Source: Streptomyces ochraceiscleroticus (GTDB lineage Bacteria; Actinomycetota; Actinomycetes; Streptomycetales; Streptomycetaceae). From it: DNA of 64,000 nt. The stretch is taken from contig NZ_JOAX01000005.1 in NCBI RefSeq assembly GCF_000720485.1, positions 124,001 through 188,000 on the forward strand, read 5' to 3'. Shown here piece after piece: positions 53,980 through 61,970 of this stretch (the first letter of the stretch is position 1; each line of letters starts with the position of its first letter). Below the pieces are notes generated by a model. The model was not told the origin of the DNA and searched no databases. It worked only from the letters and a program-made list of their open reading frames with translations. The translations under genes were made by a program, and so were the position numbers.

Positions 53980-55322
53980 GCGCCACCGGACTCGCGGGGC
54001 TCGACGAGCAACGACGCGGATGGACCGAGGCCGCTTGGCGGCACATCACCGGTGACCGCCTGCGCGAACTGATCACCGGCCTCGTGGACATCCCCAGCCC
54101 GACCGGCGACGAGGCGCCGCTGGCCCGGCACATCGCCACCACCCTCGCGGACGCCGGTGTCACAGGCGCCACCGTCCAGCCGCTCGACGACCGCCAGGCC
54201 AACGCGTACGGCCGGCTGCGCGGCGACGGCACCGGCCCCGACCTCATGCTGTACGCGCCCATCGACACGCTGACGGTGGGGGAGGAGAGCGAGGACGTCC
54301 CGTGGATCGGGCCCGAGCTGCGCGAGGACATGCGCCCCGCGGCCCGGAGCGTCGGGGACCTGGTGACCGGCCTCGGCGCCTCCAACCCGAAGGGGCACGC
54401 CGCGTGCGTGATGATGGCCGCCGAGGCGGTCGCACGCGCCGGCATCCCGCTCACCGGCGACCTGGTCGCGGCGTTCGGCGCGGGCGGCATGCCCACCAAC
54501 GCCCGGCCGACCGGAACCCGCCTCAACACCGGCCAGGGCGTGGGGTGTTCCTTCCTGCTGGAGCAGGGCGTGTGGACGGACTACGCGGTCATCGCCAAAC
54601 CCGGCTGGACGGTCTCCTGGGACGAGGTCGGCCTGGTCTGGTTCGAGGTGACGGTGCGCGGCACGCACACCTACGTCGGCTCACGCCACCGCCTTCCCTA
54701 CGACAACGCCATCGCCCGCGCCGGGGACGTGGCCCGCCACTTGGAGGAGTGGTTCGCCGAGTACGCCGAGCACCACACGCACGGCACGGTCGCCCCGCAG
54801 GGCATCGTCTCCTCCATCCGCGGCGGCTGGCCGCGGATGGCGGCCGTCACCCCGGCCGCGTGCACCCTACGCGTCGACCTGCGCATCGCCCCCGAAACGA
54901 CGCCGATGCAGGCCAAGCGGGAGTTCACCGCGGCCCTCGGCGCACTGGGCGAGAAGCTGCCAGGGTTGGACGCCACCGCGGAGATGATCCTGGCCATTCC
55001 CGGCACACGTACCGACCCCGGCAGCTGGGTCCACCGCAGTGCCACCGCCGCATGGGAGGCACTGGAGGGACGCGCGCACGAGGTCGTACGCGGCAACAGC
55101 GGCGCCACCGACGCCAACATCCTCCGCGGACGCGGCATCCCCACCGTCCGGGTCGGCATGCCCAAGGTCGGCGAGGCGGAGGCACCCTTCCCCATCGACT
55201 TCGCCCGGGGGATGAACACCGTCTCCGTCCCGGCCATGGAGAAGCTGACCCGTCACCTGGTCCGCACCGCCATCGACACCGTTACGCGCACCCGCGCGGA
55301 ATTGGAGGGTCCCGCAGCATGA
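53976..55322 (+). CDS. M20-peptidase-fold protein lacking metal ligands
   Basis: A 448-residue protein with the overall M20/ArgE/DapE layout: N-terminal catalytic-type domain, a dimerisation lid (about 225-340) and a return to the first domain. The metal ligands are replaced: the GHxD motif reads YAPIDTL, the bridging-Asp motif GRGASDMKGG reads GLGASNPKGH, the Glu-Glu pair is AFGAGGMPT, and GEPT is AKPG. The C-terminal His region also lacks its His (EAPFPIDFARG). It is therefore unlikely to be a zinc hydrolase. Its strict coupling between an oxygenase and a dioxygenase gene suggests a retained, non-peptidase role. Confidence 0.85.
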   Translation: MSATGLAGLDEQRRGWTEAAWRHITGDRLRELITGLVDIPSPTGDEAPLARHIATTLADAGVTGATVQPLDDRQANAYGRLRGDGTGPDLMLYAPIDTLTVGEESEDVPWIGPELREDMRPAARSVGDLVTGLGASNPKGHAACVMMAAEAVARAGIPLTGDLVAAFGAGGMPTNARPTGTRLNTGQGVGCSFLLEQGVWTDYAVIAKPGWTVSWDEVGLVWFEVTVRGTHTYVGSRHRLPYDNAIARAGDVARHLEEWFAEYAEHHTHGTVAPQGIVSSIRGGWPRMAAVTPAACTLRVDLRIAPETTPMQAKREFTAALGALGEKLPGLDATAEMILAIPGTRTDPGSWVHRSATAAWEALEGRAHEVVRGNSGATDANILRGRGIPTVRVGMPKVGEAEAPFPIDFARGMNTVSVPAMEKLTRHLVRTAIDTVTRTRAELEGPAA

Positions 55323-56269
55323 CAGAGATCGTCCTCGGGGTGGGTGCCTCGCACAGCACCCTCATGAACACGCACTGGGACCAGACTCTCCACAAGGACC
55401 GCGCCGAGCGCTTCCGCGACGCATTGCACCAGGCGCGCGACGCACTCGCGGAGGCCCGGCCCGACACCGTGGTCCTGGTCGGTTCCAACCACTTCCGGGG
55501 CTTCTGGCTCGACCTGATACCGAGCTTCACCCTCGGCGTCGGCGAATGCCTCGCCAGCGGCGAGTCAGGGACGCCCAAGGGGCCCCAGCCGGTGGACGTG
55601 CCACTGGCCCGGCACCTCGCCGACACGCTCGTCGACGGCGGGCGCTTCGACGTCGCCTTCTCGGCACGCCTGCAGATCGACCATGGGCAGTCGCACGCCA
55701 TCCAGTACCTGCTCGACGGGCTCGGCGCCGAGATCGTGCCGCTCGTCGTCAACGTCTTCGCGCCACCGCTGCCCACCCTCGACCGCTGCGAGCAGCTCGG
55801 CCGGGCCATCCGCGAGGCGGTCCTCGCCTTCCCCGGCGACCGGCGCGTGGCGGTCGTCGGCTCCGGCGGACTGTCGCACCGGCTGCCGTGGCCGGACTGG
55901 CGCGCACCGGACGGCGAGGACGAGGAGTTCATGGTCGGCGCCTGGCTCAACGGACGGAACAACTGGCAGGACTACGACCAGCGCCGCCGCGAGATCATCC
56001 GCGCCGCCGAGGCCGCCATCACCCCCGCCTTCGACGAGGAGTTCCTCGCCCTCCTGGAGCGGGGCGAGGCCCACCGCCTCACGGCGTACACCTCCGAGCA
56101 ACTGGAGGAGGCCGCGGGCAACGGCGCCCAGGAGCTGCGCACCTGGCTGCTCATGGCGTCCGTGCTCGACCACGTACCCGGCCGGCGCCTCGCCTACGAG
56201 CCGATGCCCGAGTGGCTCACCGGCATGGGCGTGGCCGTCCTCGATCCGGCAGACACCGCACGGGCGTGA
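55319..56269 (+). CDS. LigB-type (class III) extradiol ring-cleavage dioxygenase
   Basis: A 316-residue Fe(II)-dependent dioxygenase related to protocatechuate 4,5-dioxygenase beta subunits and MhpB. Putative iron ligands and catalytic His lie in GVGASHSTLMN (His 11), VLVGSNHFRGFW, QIDHGQSHAIQYLL and VGSGGLSHRLPWPDW. The end, EWLTGMGVAVLDP, is also family-like. It would open a catechol-type ring next to the diol, giving a meta-cleavage product for the MhpC-like hydrolase. ATG 55319 overlaps the M20-like stop by 4 nt. Confidence 0.9.
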   Translation: MTEIVLGVGASHSTLMNTHWDQTLHKDRAERFRDALHQARDALAEARPDTVVLVGSNHFRGFWLDLIPSFTLGVGECLASGESGTPKGPQPVDVPLARHLADTLVDGGRFDVAFSARLQIDHGQSHAIQYLLDGLGAEIVPLVVNVFAPPLPTLDRCEQLGRAIREAVLAFPGDRRVAVVGSGGLSHRLPWPDWRAPDGEDEEFMVGAWLNGRNNWQDYDQRRREIIRAAEAAITPAFDEEFLALLERGEAHRLTAYTSEQLEEAAGNGAQELRTWLLMASVLDHVPGRRLAYEPMPEWLTGMGVAVLDPADTARA

Positions 56270-56305
56270 GGTCCGGACCGCCGTACCGACCGGGAGGTTG
56301 TCACC

Positions 56306-57130
56306 ATGACCGTCACTACGACCGCTGTCAGCACAACCCGGGAACCCGGTCAGGGCACGCCCCACGACCTGGAGCCTCCCGGGGGCCGGGGCGCGCCTGA
56401 AGCGATGAATTCGGTACTCGGCAAGGTCCGGCCCATCCTGGAGGCGTTCACGGAGCAGGACAGCAGCCTTCCGCTCGCCGAACTCGTCCGCCGTACCGGC
56501 ATCGCCAAGGCGACGGTGCACCGGCTCGCCCAGGAACTCGTCGACTGGGGGCTGCTGGAGCGGGACGGCTGCGACTACCGGCTCGGCCTCCGCCTGTTCG
56601 AGATGGGCCAGCGGGTGCACCGCCAGCGCATCCTGCGCGAGGTCGCCCAGCCGTACATGGAGGACCTGCTGCTCGTCACCCACGAGACGATCCACTTCGC
56701 GATCCACGACGCTTTGGACGTCGTGTACCTGGACAAGATCTTCCCGCACCGCGGGCTGAACGAGGAGTCCCGGGTCGCGGGCCGCCTTCCACTGCATTGC
56801 ACCGCCACCGGCAAGGCGATCCTCGCCTTCTCACCCGACTCGCTGTTCCTCCAGGTCGTCCGGCACGGCCTGAAACCGGTCACCCGCCACACCGTCGTCT
56901 CGCCCGGCAGGCTGCGCGCTCAGCTGGACCGGATCAGAGCCGACGGCATCGTGCTGGAGAGCGAGGAGATCCGTCTCGGTTACGCGAGTCTCGCCGTACC
57001 CGTCTTCGGGCGCGACAGCTCACTCGTGGGCGCGCTGTCCATCACCGCGCCGACGTACCGCATGGACGCCGTCAAACACGCCACGGCACTGCGCACGGCA
57101 GCGCTCGGCATCGGCCGGTCGCTGCGGTGA
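56306..57130 (+). CDS. IclR-family regulator (second of two in the aromatic cluster)
   Basis: A 274-residue regulator with HTH LPLAELVRRTGIAKATVHRL (about residues 57-76) and effector domain (RVAGRLPLHCTATGKAILAF; GYASLAVPVFGRDSSLVGAL). It is about 45% similar by eye to the other IclR protein at 41348-42148, so the two may bind the same TCAGCGGAAC sites. It lies 36 nt after the LigB gene and is followed by a very strong terminator, thus is the last gene of the Rieske operon. Confidence 0.92.
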   Translation: MTVTTTAVSTTREPGQGTPHDLEPPGGRGAPEAMNSVLGKVRPILEAFTEQDSSLPLAELVRRTGIAKATVHRLAQELVDWGLLERDGCDYRLGLRLFEMGQRVHRQRILREVAQPYMEDLLLVTHETIHFAIHDALDVVYLDKIFPHRGLNEESRVAGRLPLHCTATGKAILAFSPDSLFLQVVRHGLKPVTRHTVVSPGRLRAQLDRIRADGIVLESEEIRLGYASLAVPVFGRDSSLVGALSITAPTYRMDAVKHATALRTAALGIGRSLR

Positions 57131-57154
57131 CCCACCGCCGCTGACCGTGCCCAC

Positions 57155-57200
57155 ACACGTATGAGGGAGCCCTCCACCCGGAGGGCTCCCTCATACGTGT
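57155..57200. terminator. Very strong hairpin terminator
   Basis: Perfect 20-bp stem (57155-57174 pairing with 57181-57200) with loop CACCCG, after the second IclR gene. Confidence 0.9.
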
Positions 57201-57248
57201 TGCCCCAGAAGACTCGCCCGTGCGGCGTCCTGCTGGGCGGAACGAAAC

Positions 57249-57277
57249 CGTAGGGGAGGACGAATACCGTCCCTACG
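57249..57277. promoter_or_regulatory. Inverted repeat before the ferredoxin reductase gene
   Basis: CGTAGGG-N15-CCCTACG ends 9 nt before the ATG at 57287, where no ribosome-binding site is visible. It could be an operator or a leader hairpin. A weak GGGCGGAAC (57235-57243) resembling the IclR core lies just upstream. Confidence 0.45.
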
Positions 57278-57286
57278 CTCCCGACC

Positions 57287-58312
57287 ATGAGCGTTCCCAC
57301 CGACGCGCCGATGAGCGCGGATGCCGCCACATCCACCCTCGACACCGACATCCTGATCATCGGCGCGGGCCCGGCCGGCCTGTACGGCGCCTACTACGCG
57401 GGCTTCCGCGGCCTCAGCGTCACGGTCATGGACGTCCTGCCGCAGTGCGGCGGCCAGATCAGCGCGATGTACCCCGAGAAGCCCATCTTCGACATCGCCG
57501 GCTACCAGGCCGTGCGCGGCCGCGACCTGGTCGACAGCCTGGTCGCCCAGGCCGAGCCGTACGGACCCCGCTACCTCCTCGGCCACCGTGCCACCGAACT
57601 CACCCACGGCCCCGACGGCCTGCCCCTGATACGCAGCGACCGAGGGGCGGTGGTGCGCGCGGGCGCCGTCGTCATCACCGGCGGAGTCGGCACCTTCACC
57701 CCGCGCACCCTCCCCGCCGGCGAGGACTTCCTGGGCCGCGGCCAGGTCTACTTCGTCCCCGATCCCAGCGACCACGCCGACCAGGACGTGGTCATCGTCG
57801 GCGGCGGCGACAGCGCCTTCGACTGGGCCGACACCCTCGCCCCGCTGGCCCGTTCCGTACGGATCATCCATCGCACCGCACGCTTCCGCGCGCACGCGGC
57901 GACCGTGGAGAAGGTCCGCAACCTCGGCGTCGAGATCATCACCGACTCCGAGGTGAGCGCCCTGCACGGCAAGGAGCACCTGGAGCGCGTGGAGGTCCGT
58001 CACCGCACCACCGGTGACACGCGGACGCTGCCCGCCGACACCGTCGTCGCCGCCCTCGGCTTCCTCGCCGACCTCGGGCCGATCAAGGACTGGGGCCTCA
58101 CCCTCAACGCCCGCAAGATCGCCGTCGACACGCGCATGGCGACCAGCCTGCCGCGGGTGTTCGCCGCCGGCGACATCACCGACTACCCGGGCAAGGTCCG
58201 CCTCATCGCCGTCGGCTTCGGCGAAGCCGCGACGGCCGTCAACAACGCGGCCACCGTCATCGACCCCGAGGCCGCCCTGTTCCCCGGCCACTCCACCGAC
58301 AAGGAGAACTGA
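57287..58312 (+). CDS. Thioredoxin-reductase-type ferredoxin-NADP+ reductase
   Basis: A 341-residue flavoprotein: FAD-binding LIIGAGPAGLYGAYYAGFRG, then PQCGGQISAMYPEKPIFDIA (the segment typical of TrxR-type FNR, lacking the CxxC disulfide), NADPH-binding VIVGGGDSAFDWADTLAPLA and a second FAD motif LPRVFAAGDITDYPG. It passes electrons from NADPH to the ferredoxin encoded 3 nt downstream and hence to the Rieske oxygenase. It begins a new transcript after a strong terminator. Confidence 0.93.
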   Translation: MSVPTDAPMSADAATSTLDTDILIIGAGPAGLYGAYYAGFRGLSVTVMDVLPQCGGQISAMYPEKPIFDIAGYQAVRGRDLVDSLVAQAEPYGPRYLLGHRATELTHGPDGLPLIRSDRGAVVRAGAVVITGGVGTFTPRTLPAGEDFLGRGQVYFVPDPSDHADQDVVIVGGGDSAFDWADTLAPLARSVRIIHRTARFRAHAATVEKVRNLGVEIITDSEVSALHGKEHLERVEVRHRTTGDTRTLPADTVVAALGFLADLGPIKDWGLTLNARKIAVDTRMATSLPRVFAAGDITDYPGKVRLIAVGFGEAATAVNNAATVIDPEAALFPGHSTDKEN

Positions 58313-58315
58313 CCC

Positions 58316-58645
58316 ATGGCGTACGTCATCGGCGCGGCCTGCGTCGACACCCAGGACCGCTCCTGCGTCGAGGAGTGCCCGGTCGACTGCATCTACGAGG
58401 GCGACCGCAAGCTCTACATCAACCCGACCGAGTGCATCGACTGCGGCGCGTGCGAAGTCGCCTGCCCCGTCGAGGCCATCACCGTCGACCGCAAGGCCGA
58501 CGCCGTCTTCCGCGACGACAGCCGGAGCTTCTTCGACGAGGTACTGCCCGGCCGCAGCGAGCCGCTGGGCACCCCGGGCGGGGCCGGTGCCATCGGACCG
58601 CTGGGCGTGGACACCCCGTTCGTCGCGGGCTGGAGCGGCGCGTGA
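58316..58645 (+). CDS. 7Fe (3Fe-4S/4Fe-4S) ferredoxin, FdxA type
   Basis: A 109-residue electron carrier beginning AYVIGAACVDTQDRSCVEEC, the hallmark of actinobacterial seven-iron ferredoxins, with the second group CIDCGACEVACPVEAI. The tail of about 30 residues is Gly-rich and unusual. It is sandwiched between the FNR gene (3-nt gap) and a hydrolase gene (4-nt overlap), so it is dedicated to this pathway rather than housekeeping. Confidence 0.94.
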   Translation: MAYVIGAACVDTQDRSCVEECPVDCIYEGDRKLYINPTECIDCGACEVACPVEAITVDRKADAVFRDDSRSFFDEVLPGRSEPLGTPGGAGAIGPLGVDTPFVAGWSGA

Positions 58646-59454
58646 CGGGCACGGCGCCCGCCGCCCCCGCCCTCCGCAAGGGCTACGCCGACAGCCCCTT
58701 CGGCCAGCTCCACTACGCGGAGTGCGGGGCCGGCGAGCCTGTGCTCCTCTTCCACCAGACCCCGCGCTCCTGGACGGAGTACCTCCGTGTCCTCCCGCTC
58801 GTGGGCGCCGGGTTCCGCGCGATCGCCATGGACACCCTCGGCTTCGGCGCCTCCGCGAAACCCGAGGGGCCGCACTCGATCGAGCGGTACGCGGACGCCG
58901 CCGAGGCCCTGGCGCAGACGCTGGGACTGGACCGGTACCACCTCGTGGGCCACCACACGGGCGGTCTCATCGCACTGGAACTCGCCGCCCGCCACCCCGG
59001 CCGGACAGCCAGCCTCCTCCTCTCCGCGACGCCCTACGTCGACGAGGAGAAACGCCGGGGCGGCGGCCACGCGGTGGACCACGTCGTCCCGCACCCCGAC
59101 GGTTCGCACCTCCTCGACCTGTGGAACCACCGCCGCGCCTTCTACCGGCCGGGCGAGGAGTCCGCCCTCAACCGTTATGTCATCGACGCGCTGACCGTCC
59201 TCGACCACGCGACCGAAGGCCACGCCGCGGTCCGCCGTTACGCGATGGAGGAGCGGCTGCCCCTCGTCACCGCCCGCACCCTGGCCGTCTGCGCCCCGGA
59301 CGACCACTTCGCGCTCCCGTCACTGAAGAAACTCGCCGCGGCCCTCGCCTGCGAGGCCCGCCTGCTCCCCGGTGGTCACGCCCCGGTCCCGGAGCAGCTT
59401 CCCGAGGAGTTCGCGCGGACCGTCGTGGAGTGGGCGACGGCCGACCGCGGCTGA
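58642..59454 (+). CDS. Alpha/beta-hydrolase-fold protein with His in place of nucleophile Ser
   Basis: A 270-residue alpha/beta-fold protein. The nucleophile elbow, normally G-x-S-x-G, reads LVGHHTGGLIALEL, so His occupies the serine position. The oxyanion motif is also altered (LFHQTPRSWTEY rather than HG). The presumed acid (VCAPDDHFALP) and His (LPGGHAPVPEQ) remain. Other families with this HQTP/GHHTG pattern exist but I know of no assigned reaction; a non-hydrolytic or oxygenase-like role is possible. GTG 58642 overlaps the ferredoxin stop, so it is expressed with the electron chain. Confidence 0.87.
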   Translation: MTGTAPAAPALRKGYADSPFGQLHYAECGAGEPVLLFHQTPRSWTEYLRVLPLVGAGFRAIAMDTLGFGASAKPEGPHSIERYADAAEALAQTLGLDRYHLVGHHTGGLIALELAARHPGRTASLLLSATPYVDEEKRRGGGHAVDHVVPHPDGSHLLDLWNHRRAFYRPGEESALNRYVIDALTVLDHATEGHAAVRRYAMEERLPLVTARTLAVCAPDDHFALPSLKKLAAALACEARLLPGGHAPVPEQLPEEFARTVVEWATADRG

Positions 59455-59480
59455 CGCGGCCACGGTGGGTGGCCGTACAC

Positions 59481-59499
59481 CCGGCCGCAGCCCGGCCGG
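59481..59499. terminator. Short GC-rich hairpin
   Basis: CCGGCCG-CAGCC-CGGCCGG between the convergent hydrolase and Lrp-type genes; a possible bidirectional terminator. Confidence 0.4.
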
Positions 59500-59513
59500 G
59501 CCGGCGCGGCCCT

Positions 59514-60569
59514 TCACCGAACCGGCTCCGGCGTACCGCCCACCGGAACGATGCCCACGCAGCACCCACCGCGGTCCAGCAGGTGCCCCATGTGCTTGAC
59601 CGTCCGCAGCACGACCGAGCGGTCGTCGATGGCCAGGCGCGGGAGCTGCCGCGTGAGGTGGGACTCGAAGGCGTGGACATCGGTGAGCGCGCGCAGCCAG
59701 ACGTCGACCACGAGGTTGTGCGGTCCGGCGGTGATGGCGCACGAGCGGACCTCACGCACGCCGACCAGGGCACGGCTCACCACGTTGAGGTGACGGCTGG
59801 GCACCGAGGCGAAGTACACGGCGGACAGCGGCCACCCGGACAGCGGCCGCGCCACATCACAGCGCAGGCTGACGCGGTCGGGGACAAGCGCTTGGAGCCG
59901 CCGGCGCACCGTGGTCTGCGCGGCACCGGCGGCTGCCGCCAGAGCGCGCACGGACATGCGGCCGTCGACGCTGAGGAGTTCGACGAGCCGCGCGTCCAGC
60001 GCGTCGCCCTCGTCCGCCGCGCCGCCCGTGACAGCAACGGGCGGCGCGGCGGCCTCCAGCCGCGCACACTGCTCGTCGTCCAGGCTCCGCAGCCGCCAGC
60101 GGCTTCCCTCGGTGGGCACCCCGGTGAAGACGTGGGTGCGGGTGGCCCGTACTCCGGCCGCGCCCCGGAAGAGCCGGGCGGTGAGGTCTTCGAGCTGGTC
60201 GAGGCCCCGGGCCTGTACGGACAGCACCAGATCGCGTCCCCTGGCAGTGATCTTGATGTTGACGACGGCGGGTTCCCGGGCAACGGCGTCGGCGACATGC
60301 TGCGCGGCGCCGGGTTCGGTGTCGACCTCGACGACGCCGCTCACCACGAGACGGGTATCGGTCAGCCGCGGGTAGGAGGTCACCCACGCCAGACCCGCGT
60401 CCCGCAACCGCTGCCAACGCCGGGCCGCCGTGACCGGGTTGATGCCGAGGACCTCACCGACGAGCGTCCACGGAGCCCGGGGGTGGATCTGCAGCGCCTG
60501 CACCACCCCCCCGGTCGAGTTCGTCCAGACCGGACACGGCGAGACCCTGCGCACCCCGGACAGGCGCAT
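59514..60569 (-). CDS. Double-domain Lrp/AsnC-family regulator
   Basis: A 351-residue protein made of two Lrp-like halves. The first has an HTH near residues 20-50 (PWTLVGEVLGINPVTAARRW) followed by a RAM-like region. The second HTH is near residue 185 (GRMSVRALAAAAGAAQTTVR) with a second RAM region (AGPHNLVVDVWLRALTDVHA). Typical Lrp proteins are about 150 residues and dimerise, so this is a fused dimer, a form common in Streptomyces. It is divergent from the amidohydrolase gene (117-nt gap) and probably controls it. ATG 60569 is the best start but has only AGGA close by. Confidence 0.85.
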   Translation of the reverse strand: MRLSGVRRVSPCPVWTNSTGGVVQALQIHPRAPWTLVGEVLGINPVTAARRWQRLRDAGLAWVTSYPRLTDTRLVVSGVVEVDTEPGAAQHVADAVAREPAVVNIKITARGRDLVLSVQARGLDQLEDLTARLFRGAAGVRATRTHVFTGVPTEGSRWRLRSLDDEQCARLEAAAPPVAVTGGAADEGDALDARLVELLSVDGRMSVRALAAAAGAAQTTVRRRLQALVPDRVSLRCDVARPLSGWPLSAVYFASVPSRHLNVVSRALVGVREVRSCAITAGPHNLVVDVWLRALTDVHAFESHLTRQLPRLAIDDRSVVLRTVKHMGHLLDRGGCCVGIVPVGGTPEPVR

Positions 60570-60686
60570 TCCTGCGCGGCCCAGGTGATGTGGGGCCGAA
60601 AGCTGCACTAGGACTCCGGCGTGATTCCCGCATTCCACACTCCCACTCACCCGTTCCTGACCACCCAAGGAGTGAACCCGCACACC

Positions 60687-61970
60687 ATGTCCGATGTCAC
60701 CATGCAGGAATCCACCACTGGGACCGCCCTACAGGTGCGCAACGCCCGGCTCATCGACGGCACCGGGGCGGCACCGGTGGCCGATGCCGTCATCGCCGCC
60801 GACACCGACGGCATCATCACCTACGCCGGCCCCGCCGCCACGGCCCCCGCCGCAGCCCCTGCGACGCGGTGCATCGACGCCGGCGGCCGCACCGTACTGC
60901 CCGGATTCTTCGACTGCCACGTCCACCTCTCGTACGCCCATGGGGCCCACCCCGGCCGCCGGGGCGAGCTCGACCCCGTGCTGGTCACCCTGGACACGGC
61001 CACGCGCCTGCGACAGACCCTGGATGCGGGCATCACCAGCGCCCGGGACCTGGCCGGGCTCTCCGCGGGCTACCGCACCGCCGTCGACACCGGCCGGATC
61101 GTGGGGCCCCGGCTGCACACGGCCGTACGCGTCATCAGCCACACGGGAGGCCACGCCGATGTGCGGCTGCCCGACGGCACTGACCTGAGCGCGGGCATGT
61201 CCGAACTCGCCGACAGCGTCGACGAGTGCCGCCTGGCAGTGCGCCGGGTACTGCGCGAGGGCGCCGACGTGGTCAAGATCTGCGCCACCGGCGGCATGGG
61301 CAGTCCCTACGACCAGCCCGACGACGAGGGCCTGCTGGAGGAGGAGATCCGGGCCGTCGTTGACGAGGCGCGTCGTCACGGGGACAAGCCCGTCGCCGCA
61401 CACGCCCAGGGGACCGCCGGCATCTTCAACGCCGTCCGGGGCGGGGTCACCAGCATCGAGCACGGCTACGGCATCAACGACCAGGCCATCGACATGTCCG
61501 GTGAGCGCGGCATGTTCCTCGTTCCCACCCTCTCCACCGTGTACGCCGGCATCAACAAGGACACCATGGCGGACTACCACTACCAGAAGAAGGTCCGCTG
61601 GTCGGGCATCACCAAGGAGAACATCGCCCGCGCCATCGAACAGGGGGCCCGGATCGCGCTGGGCACGGACGCCGCCGTCGGCCCGCACGGTGTGAACCTG
61701 ATGGAGCTGTCCTACCTCGTCGACCTCGGCATGGCCCCCATGGACGCCATCGTGGCCGGGACCCGCACCTCGGCCGAACTCCTGGGCGTGGCCGACCGGC
61801 TGGGCACGCTGACCGCGGGACGCAACGCCGACCTCATCGTGTGCGAGGGCGACCCGCTGACGGACATCGGTGTGCTCGGCGATCCGGCCAACGTCGTACT
61901 GGTCGTTCAGCACGGTGCCGTCCGCAAGGACTTGCTGCCCGAGAAGGCGTACAGGGGAGCGTGGTCATGA
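60687..61970 (+). CDS. Amidohydrolase (imidazolonepropionase / prolidase-like)
   Basis: A 427-residue metal-dependent amidohydrolase. Metal motifs are DCHVHLSYAHG (HxH), a candidate carboxylated Lys in DVVKICATGGMGS, AHAQGTAGIFNAV, SIEHGYGINDQAID and the Asp in LGTDAAVGPHGVN. The architecture matches the group that includes Xaa-Pro dipeptidases, ochratoxinase and imidazolonepropionase-like enzymes. It is coupled to the AbgT-type transporter pseudogene by a 4-nt overlap, so its substrate may be an aminoacyl or p-aminobenzoyl-amino-acid amide. Confidence 0.9.
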   Translation: MSDVTMQESTTGTALQVRNARLIDGTGAAPVADAVIAADTDGIITYAGPAATAPAAAPATRCIDAGGRTVLPGFFDCHVHLSYAHGAHPGRRGELDPVLVTLDTATRLRQTLDAGITSARDLAGLSAGYRTAVDTGRIVGPRLHTAVRVISHTGGHADVRLPDGTDLSAGMSELADSVDECRLAVRRVLREGADVVKICATGGMGSPYDQPDDEGLLEEEIRAVVDEARRHGDKPVAAHAQGTAGIFNAVRGGVTSIEHGYGINDQAIDMSGERGMFLVPTLSTVYAGINKDTMADYHYQKKVRWSGITKENIARAIEQGARIALGTDAAVGPHGVNLMELSYLVDLGMAPMDAIVAGTRTSAELLGVADRLGTLTAGRNADLIVCEGDPLTDIGVLGDPANVVLVVQHGAVRKDLLPEKAYRGAWS

